A DNA stretch of 17,501 nucleotides from the NCBI GenBank assembly GCA_035711465.1, contig DASTCC010000420.1:1-17501 (forward strand), in the 5' to 3' direction. Under the pieces are notes generated by a model. It was not told the origin of the DNA, did no database searches, and saw only the letters and a program-made list of their open reading frames with translations. Positions within the stretch are counted from its first letter, which is position 1; every line of letters begins with the position of its first letter. Below, piece after piece: positions 1 to 7,084 of this stretch. A program made the position numbers and the translations under genes. The stretch comes from DASTCC01 sp035711465. GTDB taxonomy: Bacteria > Acidobacteriota > Vicinamibacteria > Vicinamibacterales > SCN-69-37.

Positions 1-198
1 AAGGTCGATCACGACGGCGCGCTGACGTTCCCGATCTCGGCGAAGGGGAAGGCCGCCACTGCCGAAGGCGTGTTCGAGAAGATCGCGGCGAACGACCACG
101 AAGCCAGGGAAGCGGCGGCCGAACAGCTCGGGCAGGGCAAGAAGGACGCGTTCGGACAGACCTATCAGGTCAAGGTGACCGGCGCCGTCATCAAGTGA
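1..198 (+). CDS. DUF4920 domain protein, C-terminal part
   Basis: The window opens inside this frame, which gives 65 residues and a TGA stop. The visible part has the pattern of the DUF4920 family as I know it: a beta strand ending LTFP, a lysine-rich turn (SAKGKAATAEGVFEKI), a charged helix rich in Glu and Ala, then a closing strand ending VKVTGAVIK. DUF4920 proteins are small, usually exported, and of unknown function. The N-terminus and any signal peptide lie before base 1. The stop codon sits in the perfect palindrome at 195-208. The transporter gene downstream has its own promoter-like sequence, so the two need not be cotranscribed. The family call rests on remembered motifs and is moderately sure. 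Confidence 0.62.
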   Translation, partial: KVDHDGALTFPISAKGKAATAEGVFEKIAANDHEAREAAAEQLGQGKKDAFGQTYQVKVTGAVIK

Positions 199-208
199 GG
201 ATCCTCAC
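195..208. repeat. 14-bp perfect palindrome over a stop codon
   Basis: GTGAGGATCCTCAC is self-complementary and covers the TGA stop of the DUF4920 gene. As RNA it could only form a 5-bp stem with a GATC loop and no following T run, so it is a weak terminator at best. It could also be chance. Confidence 0.3.
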
Positions 209-247
209 GGATCCGGGGATGACTGCCGATCGTCCCTCTGGTTGACA

Positions 248-253
248 TAGAAT
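248..253 (+). promoter_or_regulatory. -10-like box of the cstA gene, leaderless layout
   Basis: TAGAAT ends 9 bases before the ATG at 263, so transcription would begin within a few bases of the start codon. No Shine-Dalgarno sequence lies between them. A convincing -35 is not visible. The TTGACA at 242-247 directly abuts this box and cannot be its -35 partner. Confidence 0.45.
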
Positions 254-262
254 CCGCGAACC

Positions 263-2083
263 ATGTCCGCCGTCTATGTCGTGCTGCCGGCGCTGGCGGT
301 GTTGCTCATCGCCTATCGCGTATACAGTGCGTTTCTCGCGAGTCGCGTCTTCCTGCTCGACGATTCCAGGCCGACGCCGGCGCACACCAAACGGGACGGA
401 CACAATTTCCATCCGACGTCACGATGGGTGCTCTTCGGGCACCATTTCGCGGCGATCGCGGGTCCCGGGCCGCTGCTCGGCCCGGTGCTCGCGCTCCAGT
501 TCGGTTTCGCGCCCGGCCTGCTGTGGCTCGTCGCCGGCGTCTGTCTCGCCGGCGCGGTGCACGACTACATCACGCTCTGGGCCTCGACCCGGCGCGGCGG
601 CGCCTCGCTCGCCGAGATCGCGCGGATGGAAATCGGCCCCGTCGCGGGCTTTACCGCCGCTGTCGCCATCCTGCTGATCGTCATCATCGCGCTCGCCGGC
701 GTCGGCGTCGCCTTCGTCAACGCGCTGTCGGAAAGCCCGTGGGGCGTGTTCACGATCGCGGTGACGATTCCGCTGGCGCTGTTCATGAGCCTGTACATCT
801 ACCGGCTGCGGCCAGGGAAGGTCGTCGAGGCGACGACGATCGGTGTCATCGGCCTCATCGGCGCCGTCGTCGCCGGCCGCTGGGTCGCCGAGTCGAGCCT
901 GGCGCAGTATCTGACGCTCTCGCACACCCAGCTCGTCATCGCCCTTGGCATCTACGGCTTTCTCGCCTCGGTGCTGCCGGTGTGGCTGTTGCTGACGCCG
1001 CGCGACTACCTCAGCGCGTTCATGAAGGTCGGCGTCGTCGCGTTCCTGGTGATCGGCGTGATCCTCGTCAACCCGACGCTGGAGATGCCGGCGATCACCC
1101 AGTACGCGTCGGGCGGCGGGCCGATTGTCCCAGGGGCCCTGTTCCCATTCGCGTTCATCACCATCGCCTGCGGATCGATCTCCGGCTTTCACTCGCTGGT
1201 CGCGTCGGGAACGACGCCCAAGATGATCGACAAGGAATCGGACATCCGGCCGATCGGCTACGGCGCGATGCTGATGGAGGGCCTGGTCGGCATCATGGCG
1301 CTCGTCGCCGCGGCGTCGATGCATCCGGGCGACTACTTCGCGATCAACACGCCGCCGGCGGTGTTCCAGACGCTCGGCCACGACGTCGTCGACCTGCCGG
1401 CGATCGAGCAGGCCGTCGGCGAGAACGTCGAAGGCCGCACCGGCGGCGCCGTCACGCTGGCGATCGGCATGGCCCAGATCTTCGCCGGCCTGCCGGGCAT
1501 GAGCGGCATGGTCGACTACTGGTACCACTTCGCGATCATGTTCGAGGCGCTGTTCATCCTCACCGTGATCGACGCCGGTACCCGCGTCGGCCGGTTCATC
1601 GTCGGCGAGTTCATCGGACGGGCCCACAAACCGTTCGCCCGACCCGACTGGAAGCCCGGCGCCGCGATCTCGACCGGCATCGTCGTCGTCGCCTGGGGCT
1701 ACTTCATCTGGACGGGGAACATCAGCACGATCTGGCCGATGTTCGGCATCGCCAACCAGCTGCTGGCCTCGGTCGCGCTCGCGGTCGGGACGACGATTCT
1801 GATCAACATGGGCCGCGCCCGCTTCGCCTGGGTCACGATCGTGCCGATGACGTTCCTCACGATCTCGACGCTGACGGCCGGCTTCCTCAGCGTGCGCGAC
1901 AACTTCTGGCCGATGGCCACCGGCGCCAACGAAGCGCTGCGCTTCCAGGGCATGCTGAACTCCGTCTTCACGGTGTTCATGATGGTCCTGGTCGTCATCA
2001 TCCTCGGCGCGGCGATCATGAAGTGGCTCGCGGTCGGGCGATCGGGCGTCGATCCGGATCTGGCCGTCAGCCGGCCCGCGTGA
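263..2083 (+). CDS. cstA: CstA-family carbon starvation transporter
   Basis: This 606-residue, very hydrophobic protein belongs to the CstA/BtsT family of inner-membrane transporters, which import peptides or pyruvate when carbon is scarce. The family signature DGHNFHPTSRW followed by LFGHHFAAIAGPGPLLGP lies at residues 45-74. The other typical stretch, IWPMFGIANQLLA, is at about residues 490-502. Many membrane segments follow one another from residue 3 to the end. Enterobacterial CstA and BtsT have about 700 residues, so this is a shorter version of the family; no frameshift is seen. The ATG at 263 is supported by a good first membrane segment directly after it and by the -10-like box just upstream. 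No BtsSR-like sensor system is in the window. The substrate cannot be told from sequence. Confidence 0.93.
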   Translation: MSAVYVVLPALAVLLIAYRVYSAFLASRVFLLDDSRPTPAHTKRDGHNFHPTSRWVLFGHHFAAIAGPGPLLGPVLALQFGFAPGLLWLVAGVCLAGAVHDYITLWASTRRGGASLAEIARMEIGPVAGFTAAVAILLIVIIALAGVGVAFVNALSESPWGVFTIAVTIPLALFMSLYIYRLRPGKVVEATTIGVIGLIGAVVAGRWVAESSLAQYLTLSHTQLVIALGIYGFLASVLPVWLLLTPRDYLSAFMKVGVVAFLVIGVILVNPTLEMPAITQYASGGGPIVPGALFPFAFITIACGSISGFHSLVASGTTPKMIDKESDIRPIGYGAMLMEGLVGIMALVAAASMHPGDYFAINTPPAVFQTLGHDVVDLPAIEQAVGENVEGRTGGAVTLAIGMAQIFAGLPGMSGMVDYWYHFAIMFEALFILTVIDAGTRVGRFIVGEFIGRAHKPFARPDWKPGAAISTGIVVVAWGYFIWTGNISTIWPMFGIANQLLASVALAVGTTILINMGRARFAWVTIVPMTFLTISTLTAGFLSVRDNFWPMATGANEALRFQGMLNSVFTVFMMVLVVIILGAAIMKWLAVGRSGVDPDLAVSRPA

Positions 2084-2087
2084 CCTC

Positions 2088-2105
2088 GATCACGTTCGAG
2101 TGATC
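2088..2105. terminator. Possible bidirectional hairpin between convergent genes
   Basis: GATCAC and GTGATC form a perfect 6-bp stem around a 6-base loop. A competing 5-bp stem (CTCGA/TCGAG, 2085-2100) shares the same bases. The hairpin covers the stop codon of the minus-strand gene and lies 4 bases after the CstA stop. There is no T tract, so intrinsic termination is uncertain. Confidence 0.35.
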
Positions 2106-2992
2106 CGTCCGTCGCCGACGAGCACGCTCGATCCTCCGACCTTCACTCCCGTGATCGCGTCCGCATTGCCTTCGATGCGGATGTGAAGGCGGCTCGGACG
2201 ATTCATCTTCACCCCCTGCAGGCTGGTGATCCGGCCGCCCCGTTTGCCCGGGACCAGGCCGTAGCGCACGAGATGGCAACCGAGCGGGCCGGTCGCCGAT
2301 CCGGTCGCGGGATCCTCACGATCGACCCCGAGCATCCGCGTGTAGACCGTCGCGTCGTCGCCGGCCGCTTCGGTGGAGAAGACGACGAAGCCGCGCGGCT
2401 CTATGCCGGCGCTCTCGAACAGCATCGGCATCTCCCGCCGGTCCAGCACGCACGAGTCGACGGCGCGGCGCGAAACGAGCGGCACGAGCACGAAGGGCAG
2501 GCCGCACGAAATCTCCTGAACGGGCGCGGCGGCGACGATGTCGCTGGCGGTAATGCCGAGAATGGCTGCGACACGTTCGCGGTCGGCGAGCACCGCGCCG
2601 AACTGCGGCGGCCGTTGTGTCATCCACGCAAACTCGAGCTCCAATCCCTTCCACTCGAGATCGACGTTGGTCGGTCCGAGGCCGAGGCCGAGAACTGCCG
2701 CCGGCTGACCGGGCCTGATCAGGCCTTCGTGCGCGAGCGCGAAGGTCGTGCCGATGACGGGATGGCCGGCAAACGGCATCTCGCCGAGCGGCGAGAAGAT
2801 GCGCACGCGCACGTCGGTGCCCGCCTGTTCGGCAGGGAAGATGAACGTGCTCTCCGAAAAGTTCATCTCGCGTGTGATCCGGAGCATGTCGTCGGTTGAA
2901 AGCCCGGCTGGATCGGTGAAAACCGCGAGTTGATTGCCGGTGAGAGGCGTGTCGGTGAAGACGTCGTAGAGCAGGAAGCGCCTGGGAGTCAT
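2090..2992 (-). CDS. PhzF family protein (isomerase fold)
   Basis: The 300-residue product has the standard length and motifs of the PhzF family, whose two-lobed fold resembles diaminopimelate epimerase. Visible landmarks are the start RRFLLYDVFTDTPLTGNQLAVF, the acid in NFSES (Glu47, matching the catalytic Glu45 of phenazine PhzF), FAGHPVIGT (His77) and DPATGSATGPLG near residue 210. True PhzF isomerises trans-2,3-dihydro-3-hydroxyanthranilate, but no other phenazine gene is nearby, so phenazine synthesis is not implied. Most family members have unknown substrates. The gene is divergent from the short-chain dehydrogenase at 3090 and shares a 97-base control region with it. The ATG at 2992 gives the conserved N-terminus. 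A -10-like TAACGT lies 9 bases upstream, with no Shine-Dalgarno sequence. Confidence 0.9.
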   Translation of the reverse strand: MTPRRFLLYDVFTDTPLTGNQLAVFTDPAGLSTDDMLRITREMNFSESTFIFPAEQAGTDVRVRIFSPLGEMPFAGHPVIGTTFALAHEGLIRPGQPAAVLGLGLGPTNVDLEWKGLELEFAWMTQRPPQFGAVLADRERVAAILGITASDIVAAAPVQEISCGLPFVLVPLVSRRAVDSCVLDRREMPMLFESAGIEPRGFVVFSTEAAGDDATVYTRMLGVDREDPATGSATGPLGCHLVRYGLVPGKRGGRITSLQGVKMNRPSRLHIRIEGNADAITGVKVGGSSVLVGDGRITRT

Positions 2993-3001
2993 GAGCGTCT
3001 C

Positions 3002-3007
3002 ACGTTA
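3002..3007 (-). promoter_or_regulatory. -10-like box of the phzF-like gene
   Basis: Read on the minus strand, TAACGT ends 9 bases before the ATG at 2992, a leaderless layout. It is part of the near-palindrome CACGTTAACCGTG (3001-3013). The expected -35 position falls in the inverted repeat at 3027-3048 and is a poor match to consensus. Confidence 0.4.
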
Positions 3008-3026
3008 ACCGTGAAGCTCGTGCAGG

Positions 3027-3048
3027 GCGTGAAGAATTTCCTTCACGC
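3027..3048. promoter_or_regulatory. Candidate operator: 8-bp inverted repeat between divergent genes
   Basis: GCGTGAAG (3027-3034) and CTTCACGC (3041-3048) are perfect inverted arms around AATTTC. A third copy of the half site, CGTGAAG, lies at 3010-3016, starting 18 bases before the one inside the left arm. The repeat sits between the two divergent -10 boxes. It would cover the -35 area of the phzF-like promoter and touch that of the dehydrogenase promoter. This is the geometry of a regulator binding site. The regulator is unknown. Confidence 0.5.
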
Positions 3049-3053
3049 ATTCG

Positions 3054-3083
3054 ATGACCTTCGGTGAGGGACAGGCGCATACT
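3054..3083 (+). promoter_or_regulatory. Promoter of the SDR gene, leaderless layout
   Basis: ATGACC (3054-3059), a fair match to TTGACA, is followed after 18 bases by CATACT (3078-3083), a fair match to TATAAT. The -10 box ends 6 bases before the ATG at 3090, so transcription should start at or next to the start codon. No Shine-Dalgarno sequence is present. Confidence 0.5.
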
Positions 3084-3089
3084 GCCCTC

Positions 3090-4031
3090 ATGCCTTCCCT
3101 GAAAGGGCACGTCGCCGTGGTGGCCGGCGCGACGCGGGGCGCCGGGCGTGGGATCGCGCGGATGTTGGGCGAGGCGGGCGCGACGGTGTACTGCACCGGG
3201 CGCAGCAGCCGCGGTCGCCGGCCGCCACCGACGCGGCCTGAGACAATCGAGGAAACCGCGGAGCTCGTGACGACGGCCGGCGGCCAAGGGATCGCGGTGC
3301 GCGTCGATCACTCTGTCGAGGCCGAAGTCGCCGCGCTGTTCGCGCGCGTGCGCGACGAGGCGAAGCGGCTGGACGTGCTGGTCAATGTCTTCACCGGGCC
3401 GCCGACGAACTGGAAGAGCTTTCTCGAGGAGCCGCCCGCCGAGGGCCGCCGTTACGTCGACGCCTGGTTCTGGCCGCGCGTCGTCAATGTCTCGCATGCC
3501 GCGCCGATCATGGCCGCGGGAAAGTCCGGTCTGATCATCGAGCTGGTCGAGCAGGACGGCATCGGCTATCACGGTGCGTTCTACTTCGACATCATGGAGA
3601 CGCTGCTCAAGCGGCTCGTGTTCTCGCTCGCCCACGATCTCGAGCCGAGCGGCATCGCGGCGATCGCCGTCGCGCCCGGATTCATGCGCACCGAGGCGAT
3701 CCTCGAAGGCTACGGCGTGACCGAAGCCAACTGGCGCGATGCGTTGTCCGATCCCCGCGCGGCGGCGTTTGGCTGGGGCGGTTCGGAAACGCCGTGCTTC
3801 GTCGGCCGCGCGGTGGCGGCGCTCGCGGGCGATGTCGACGTGTTGAAGAGGAGCGGCGGCATCTACACGGCCCGGGAACTCGCCGACGAATACGGATTTA
3901 CCGATCGGGACGGTAATCGCCCGGATCACACGATCCTCGACGAGGCCGCAAAGAAGACGATGGAATCAGGATTCCTCGCCGCGCTGAAGCGGCAAGTGCC
4001 ACATGCCTGGGAATTGAGGCGGCTGCACTAG
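3090..4031 (+). CDS. SDR family protein lacking the YxxxK catalytic motif
   Basis: This 313-residue protein has a Rossmann fold typical of short-chain dehydrogenases/reductases. The dinucleotide motif GATRGAG is at residues 13-19, a DHS motif follows strand 3, and PGFMRTEAI occupies the usual place after the catalytic region. The catalytic Tyr-x-x-x-Lys is absent. The matching stretch reads FYFDIMET (residues 164-171), which puts Phe166 and Glu170 where Tyr and Lys are expected. The NNAG motif is replaced by VNVFTG. Binding of NAD(P) looks possible, but classical hydride-transfer catalysis does not. I chose the ATG at 3090 because residues from there fit the family start (MPSLKGHVAVVAGATRG) and a promoter ends 6 bases before it. 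The in-frame start at 3054 would lie within the promoter. The gene is divergent from the phzF-like gene. Confidence 0.88.
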   Translation: MPSLKGHVAVVAGATRGAGRGIARMLGEAGATVYCTGRSSRGRRPPPTRPETIEETAELVTTAGGQGIAVRVDHSVEAEVAALFARVRDEAKRLDVLVNVFTGPPTNWKSFLEEPPAEGRRYVDAWFWPRVVNVSHAAPIMAAGKSGLIIELVEQDGIGYHGAFYFDIMETLLKRLVFSLAHDLEPSGIAAIAVAPGFMRTEAILEGYGVTEANWRDALSDPRAAAFGWGGSETPCFVGRAVAALAGDVDVLKRSGGIYTARELADEYGFTDRDGNRPDHTILDEAAKKTMESGFLAALKRQVPHAWELRRLH

Positions 4032-4043
4032 GACCCGACCGCA

Positions 4044-4073
4044 CCTATCGTGACCCGTCGTCACCTGTCGTCA
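4044..4073. repeat. Three tandem 10-base repeats between convergent genes
   Basis: CCTATCGTGA, CCCGTCGTCA and CCTGTCGTCA follow one another without gaps in the 51-base space between the SDR stop and the stop of the minus-strand beta-propeller gene. The copies differ at 2-4 positions. I see no hairpin typical of a terminator. Confidence 0.5.
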
Positions 4074-4082
4074 CCGACGAAG

Positions 4083-5516
4083 TCACTTCTCTATCCGATA
4101 CAACCGCGTCTCTGTCCTGACGATGAGCGCGTCGCCGACGACTGCTGGAGACGCGAGGGTCAACTCGCCGAGATCGTTCTGCGCGATCTCCTTGTAGCTG
4201 TCGCCGGCCTCGATCACGATCGTCACGCCTTCCTCGTCGGGAAAGTAGATCCGGTTCCGCGCCGAGACTGGCGAGGCCGAGAACGTGTGGCCGATGCCGC
4301 CGACGCGGGCCTTGTAGACTTCGCGGCCGGTCTCCGCGTCGTACACGCCCATGATGCCGGTGTCGTGCACGAGATAGACGCGGCCGCCGACGATGATCCC
4401 GGAGGGCGTGTAGCCGGAGGCGCGCGGCTGCATCCACGAGATGTGCGCGTTGCTCGTCTGGTCGGCGGCGAGCGAGATGTCCCCGGCCGCGCCCGGTTTG
4501 ATCGCGAAGAACGGCCGGCTGGCGTCGCCGCCCTGTGCGCCGGTGCCGACGAACAGGCGCCCGTCCGCCGCGAACGGCGACGGCGTCGGCATCGTCGTGT
4601 TGTTGATCCGCCAGAGCTCGCGGCCGTCGGCGGCGTCGTAGCTCGCGATCGCGGCGTGGCCGGTGGTCACGATCTCCGTGCGGCCGGCGTGCCGCCAGAT
4701 GAACGGCGTCGACCACGACGACTGCAGCGGAAACGTCCGTCCGCGCGGCCGCGCCGTGCGCCAGACGTCGGCGCCGGTCCTGGCGTCGATGGCGGTGATG
4801 AACGAATCGCGCTCGCTGTCCTGCAGCAGGATCACGCGGCCGCCGTGCAGCACCGGCGACGACGCGGTGCCGAAGTCGAGGTAGATCGGCTGCGGCGGCC
4901 AGGTGCGCTTCCAGACGAGATCGCCCGCGAGCGTGAATGCGAAGATGCCGATGTTCTGTCCGAACGAGACGTAGAGCCGCTCGCCGTCGGTGACCGGCGT
5001 CTCCGACGCGTAGGTGTTCTTGCGATGGCGCCCGCCGCTCGGCAGCCCCTTGTGCGCCTCGCGCTCCCACACCAGCTTGCCCGTGGCGAGGTCGAAGGCG
5101 TAGACCATGTAGCGAATCGTGTCGGACTCTTCGGGTATCTCGTTGTCGCGGGCGCGCACGCGGCGGTTGATCTCGTCGGGCGGCAGCCCCTGCGCGCGCA
5201 GCTCGGCGATGTAGTCGTTGCCGTAGAGACCGGGACTCGGCTGCTTGAACGGCTTGCTGCCGATCGCCGACGTCACGTAGATCCGATCGCGCCACACGAT
5301 CGGCGACGACCACCCGCGGCCGGGCACGGCGACGCTCCACGTGACGTTCTGCGTCTTCGACCAGGCGGTCGGCAGATCCGCGTCGCCGGCGCGGCCATCA
5401 GCAGTGGGCCCGCGAAATCCCGGCCACGCATCCGGCGCCGCGGAACGAAGGCCGACGGAGAGCGCCGCGACGAGAGCCAGGGCGGGAACGATCGAGATCG
5501 ACAGTCGCGAGAGCAT
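4083..5516 (-). CDS. Exported PQQ-like beta-propeller protein (copy 1)
   Basis: The product has 477 residues. It starts with a signal peptide (about residues 1-27, hydrophobic core IVPALALVAALSVGL), followed by WPGFRGPTADG, the usual opening of secreted Trp-rich PQQ-type propellers. Repeated blades follow, with motifs such as VYAFDLATGKLVW, ITAIDARTGADVWRT, IASYDAADGRELWRI and GVYDAETGREVYKA. These repeats build a propeller fold seen in BamB and PQQ dehydrogenases. I do not recognise dehydrogenase active-site motifs, so it is probably a structural or binding protein outside the cytoplasm. Compared with its neighbour at 5612 it has an extra hydrophilic segment of about 30-35 residues near residues 87-134. 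The two genes are tandem paralogs 95 bases apart. TAATCT ends 5 bases before the ATG at 5516, so it may have its own leaderless promoter. Confidence 0.88.
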   Translation of the reverse strand: MLSRLSISIVPALALVAALSVGLRSAAPDAWPGFRGPTADGRAGDADLPTAWSKTQNVTWSVAVPGRGWSSPIVWRDRIYVTSAIGSKPFKQPSPGLYGNDYIAELRAQGLPPDEINRRVRARDNEIPEESDTIRYMVYAFDLATGKLVWEREAHKGLPSGGRHRKNTYASETPVTDGERLYVSFGQNIGIFAFTLAGDLVWKRTWPPQPIYLDFGTASSPVLHGGRVILLQDSERDSFITAIDARTGADVWRTARPRGRTFPLQSSWSTPFIWRHAGRTEIVTTGHAAIASYDAADGRELWRINNTTMPTPSPFAADGRLFVGTGAQGGDASRPFFAIKPGAAGDISLAADQTSNAHISWMQPRASGYTPSGIIVGGRVYLVHDTGIMGVYDAETGREVYKARVGGIGHTFSASPVSARNRIYFPDEEGVTIVIEAGDSYKEIAQNDLGELTLASPAVVGDALIVRTETRLYRIEK

Positions 5517-5521
5517 GCGCG

Positions 5522-5527
5522 AGATTA
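5522..5527 (-). promoter_or_regulatory. -10-like box of beta-propeller gene copy 1
   Basis: On the minus strand, TAATCT is followed by CGCGC and then the ATG at 5516. Transcription from it would start at the first codon. The -35 region is weak. It would let this gene be expressed apart from its upstream paralog. Confidence 0.4.
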
Positions 5528-5611
5528 CCGCAGCCTCGTCACGCGCCTCATCTCTTCGTCCCGCCGTTCGTCACACGAAGAAGCACAGAACTGCGCAAGC
5601 CCCAAGCCCGC

Positions 5612-6919
5612 TCACTTCTCCGCAATGCAGTAGAGGTTCTTGTAGCCTCGCAGGAACAGCTCGTTGCCCACGAGCGCCGGCGACGCGTCGAAGCCGTCCT
5701 CGAGACTGTTGACGCCGATGAGCTCGAACGCCGGGCCGTGCTTGAAGACGACGGTCTGGCCTTCGCGTCCGGCCACGTAGACCCGGCCGGCCGCGCCGAC
5801 CGGCGACGCGAACACGTTCGGCACCGCGTCGAGGCGCTGGTTCTGATAGTGCGGCGTGCCCGTCTTCGCGTCGAACGCCGACAGGATGCCGGTGTTCGAC
5901 TTGAGGAAATAGAGGATGCCGTCGTACAGGAGTGGCGACGGGACGTACGGCGTGTCGCGATCGTAGGTCCACGCGATCGCCTTGGTGCCGGTGATGTCGC
6001 CCTTCGCTTCGGCGACGCGCACGGCCTTGATGGCGTTGCCACGGAAGCCGCTCATCATGATCACGAGGCCGTCCCCGAACACCGGCGTCGGAATCACGTT
6101 CATCGTCAGGCCCGCCGATTCCCACACGACTTCGCCGGTCTGCAGGTCGTAGCTCTTCACCTTGTTCATCGCCGGCACGATCGCCTGGGCGCGGCCGTTG
6201 ACTTCGATCACGAGCGGCGTGGCCCAGGTGTCGATCTCGTCACGGTTCTGCCGCCACAGCTCCTTGCCCGTGCGCTTGTCGAGCGCGACGACGAAGGACT
6301 GGCCGCCCTGCTGATCCCAGACGTGCACGAGCGTGTTGCCGTGGAGCGCCGGCGTGCTGCCCTCGCCGAAGGTGTTGCGCATGCGCTTGTCGCCGAGGTC
6401 GGTCTGCCAGACCAGCGTGCCGTTCATGTCGTAGGCGTAGAGGCCGCGCGACTCGAAGTTGGCGATGACCAGCTGGCCGTCGGTCACGGCCGAGGCCGAC
6501 GCATAGGTGCCGTTCTCGGTGTGGGTGTTCTCGTGCGGCGCCTCCTCACGGGCGACCCGCTCCCACGCGACCTTGCCGGTCGCGCGATCGATCGCCATGA
6601 CGACGTACTTGTGCATGACACCGGCGCGCGTGGCGCCGGCGTTCTCGGCGATCGCGGTGAGCACGTAGACCCGGTTGCCCCAGACGATCGGCGAGGCCGA
6701 ACCGCGGCCGGCAATCGGAATCTTCCAGCGGACGTTCTTCGACTCGCTCCAGGCCGTCGGCGGCGTCGCCGAGCGCGCCACGCCGGTGCCTTCCGGCCCG
6801 CGCCACTGCGCCCAGTTCTGCGCTGCGGCATTCTGATCCGGCGCCGCCGTCGTCATCGCCGCCCCCGCCACAATCAGGGCGGCCGGCAGCGCCATCGTGC
6901 GAAACACCCGTGCCTTCAC
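5612..6919 (-). CDS. Exported PQQ-like beta-propeller protein (copy 2)
   Basis: This 435-residue protein is a paralog of the gene downstream at 4083. It has an N-terminal signal peptide (LPAALIVAGAAMTTAA, residues 11-26), then WAQWRGPEGTG and blade repeats such as VMAIDRATGKVAWER, LYAYDMNGTLVWQT, VVALDKRTGKELWRQ, VKSYDLQTGEVVWES and LSAFDAKTGTPHYQ. It ends with ELFLRGYKNLYCIAEK. It most likely folds as an eight-bladed propeller in the periplasm, by family. No catalytic motif is recognised. The start is the GTG at 6919, supported by an excellent Shine-Dalgarno AGGAGG five bases upstream. It is the first gene of a likely two-gene minus-strand unit. An inverted repeat, GACGT and ACGTC around four bases (6948-6961), lies about 30 bases upstream and could be a regulator site. 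Confidence 0.88.
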   Translation of the reverse strand: MKARVFRTMALPAALIVAGAAMTTAAPDQNAAAQNWAQWRGPEGTGVARSATPPTAWSESKNVRWKIPIAGRGSASPIVWGNRVYVLTAIAENAGATRAGVMHKYVVMAIDRATGKVAWERVAREEAPHENTHTENGTYASASAVTDGQLVIANFESRGLYAYDMNGTLVWQTDLGDKRMRNTFGEGSTPALHGNTLVHVWDQQGGQSFVVALDKRTGKELWRQNRDEIDTWATPLVIEVNGRAQAIVPAMNKVKSYDLQTGEVVWESAGLTMNVIPTPVFGDGLVIMMSGFRGNAIKAVRVAEAKGDITGTKAIAWTYDRDTPYVPSPLLYDGILYFLKSNTGILSAFDAKTGTPHYQNQRLDAVPNVFASPVGAAGRVYVAGREGQTVVFKHGPAFELIGVNSLEDGFDASPALVGNELFLRGYKNLYCIAEK

Positions 6920-6947
6920 GCGATCCTCCTGATGGAGTTGGGTTCCC

Positions 6948-6961
6948 GACGTTGTTACGTC
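6948..6961. repeat. Short inverted repeat upstream of beta-propeller gene
   Basis: GACGT and ACGTC flank TGTT in the 165-base divergent space between the beta-propeller gene and the TIGR03067 gene. It lies just upstream of the leader of the minus-strand gene. It may be an operator, but 5-bp arms can occur by chance in such DNA. Confidence 0.25.
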
Positions 6962-7053
6962 CCCGGGCGCCGGACCGTTGCAGGTTCAGGGCCGGAGCCG
7001 CGGGCCTGACTGGTGCGCAACCGGACGTCGGGTTTTCCTGAGGTCCTTCACGG

Positions 7054-7082
7054 TTCCAAGTGAGCCGATCTCAGGTTACAAC
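7054..7082 (+). promoter_or_regulatory. Promoter of the TIGR03067 gene
   Basis: TTCCAA (7054-7059) and TACAAC (7077-7082) are separated by 17 bases, the ideal spacing for the main sigma factor. The -10 box ends 2 bases before the ATG at 7085 and 11 bases before the in-frame ATG at 7094. The second ATG is therefore the better candidate for translation of this transcript. Confidence 0.45.
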
Positions 7083-7084
7083 CT

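Noticed and set aside
242..247. Perfect TTGACA before cstA
   Set aside because: It directly abuts the TAGAAT -10-like box, leaving no 17-base spacer. A matching -10 would have to lie inside the coding region, so it is treated as chance.
419..1627. 402-codon minus-strand frame inside cstA
   Set aside because: A compositional shadow of the CstA coding strand, rich in Asp, Arg and His and without hydrophobic core or domain.
424..2103. 559-codon plus-strand frame inside cstA in another phase
   Set aside because: Arg-rich out-of-phase reading of cstA. The phase at 263 gives clear CstA motifs and membrane helices.
2090..2992. Phenazine biosynthesis locus
   Set aside because: Only a PhzF-family gene is present. 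No other phenazine gene is in the window, and most PhzF-like proteins serve other pathways.
3054..3089. Earlier in-frame start of the SDR gene
   Set aside because: These codons coincide with the predicted promoter, and the extra residues do not fit SDR N-termini, which start a few residues before the GATRGAG motif.
5612..6919. PQQ-dependent alcohol dehydrogenase
   Set aside because: Only the propeller repeats match. I do not recognise quinoprotein dehydrogenase active-site motifs or a cytochrome domain, and the length is short for that family.
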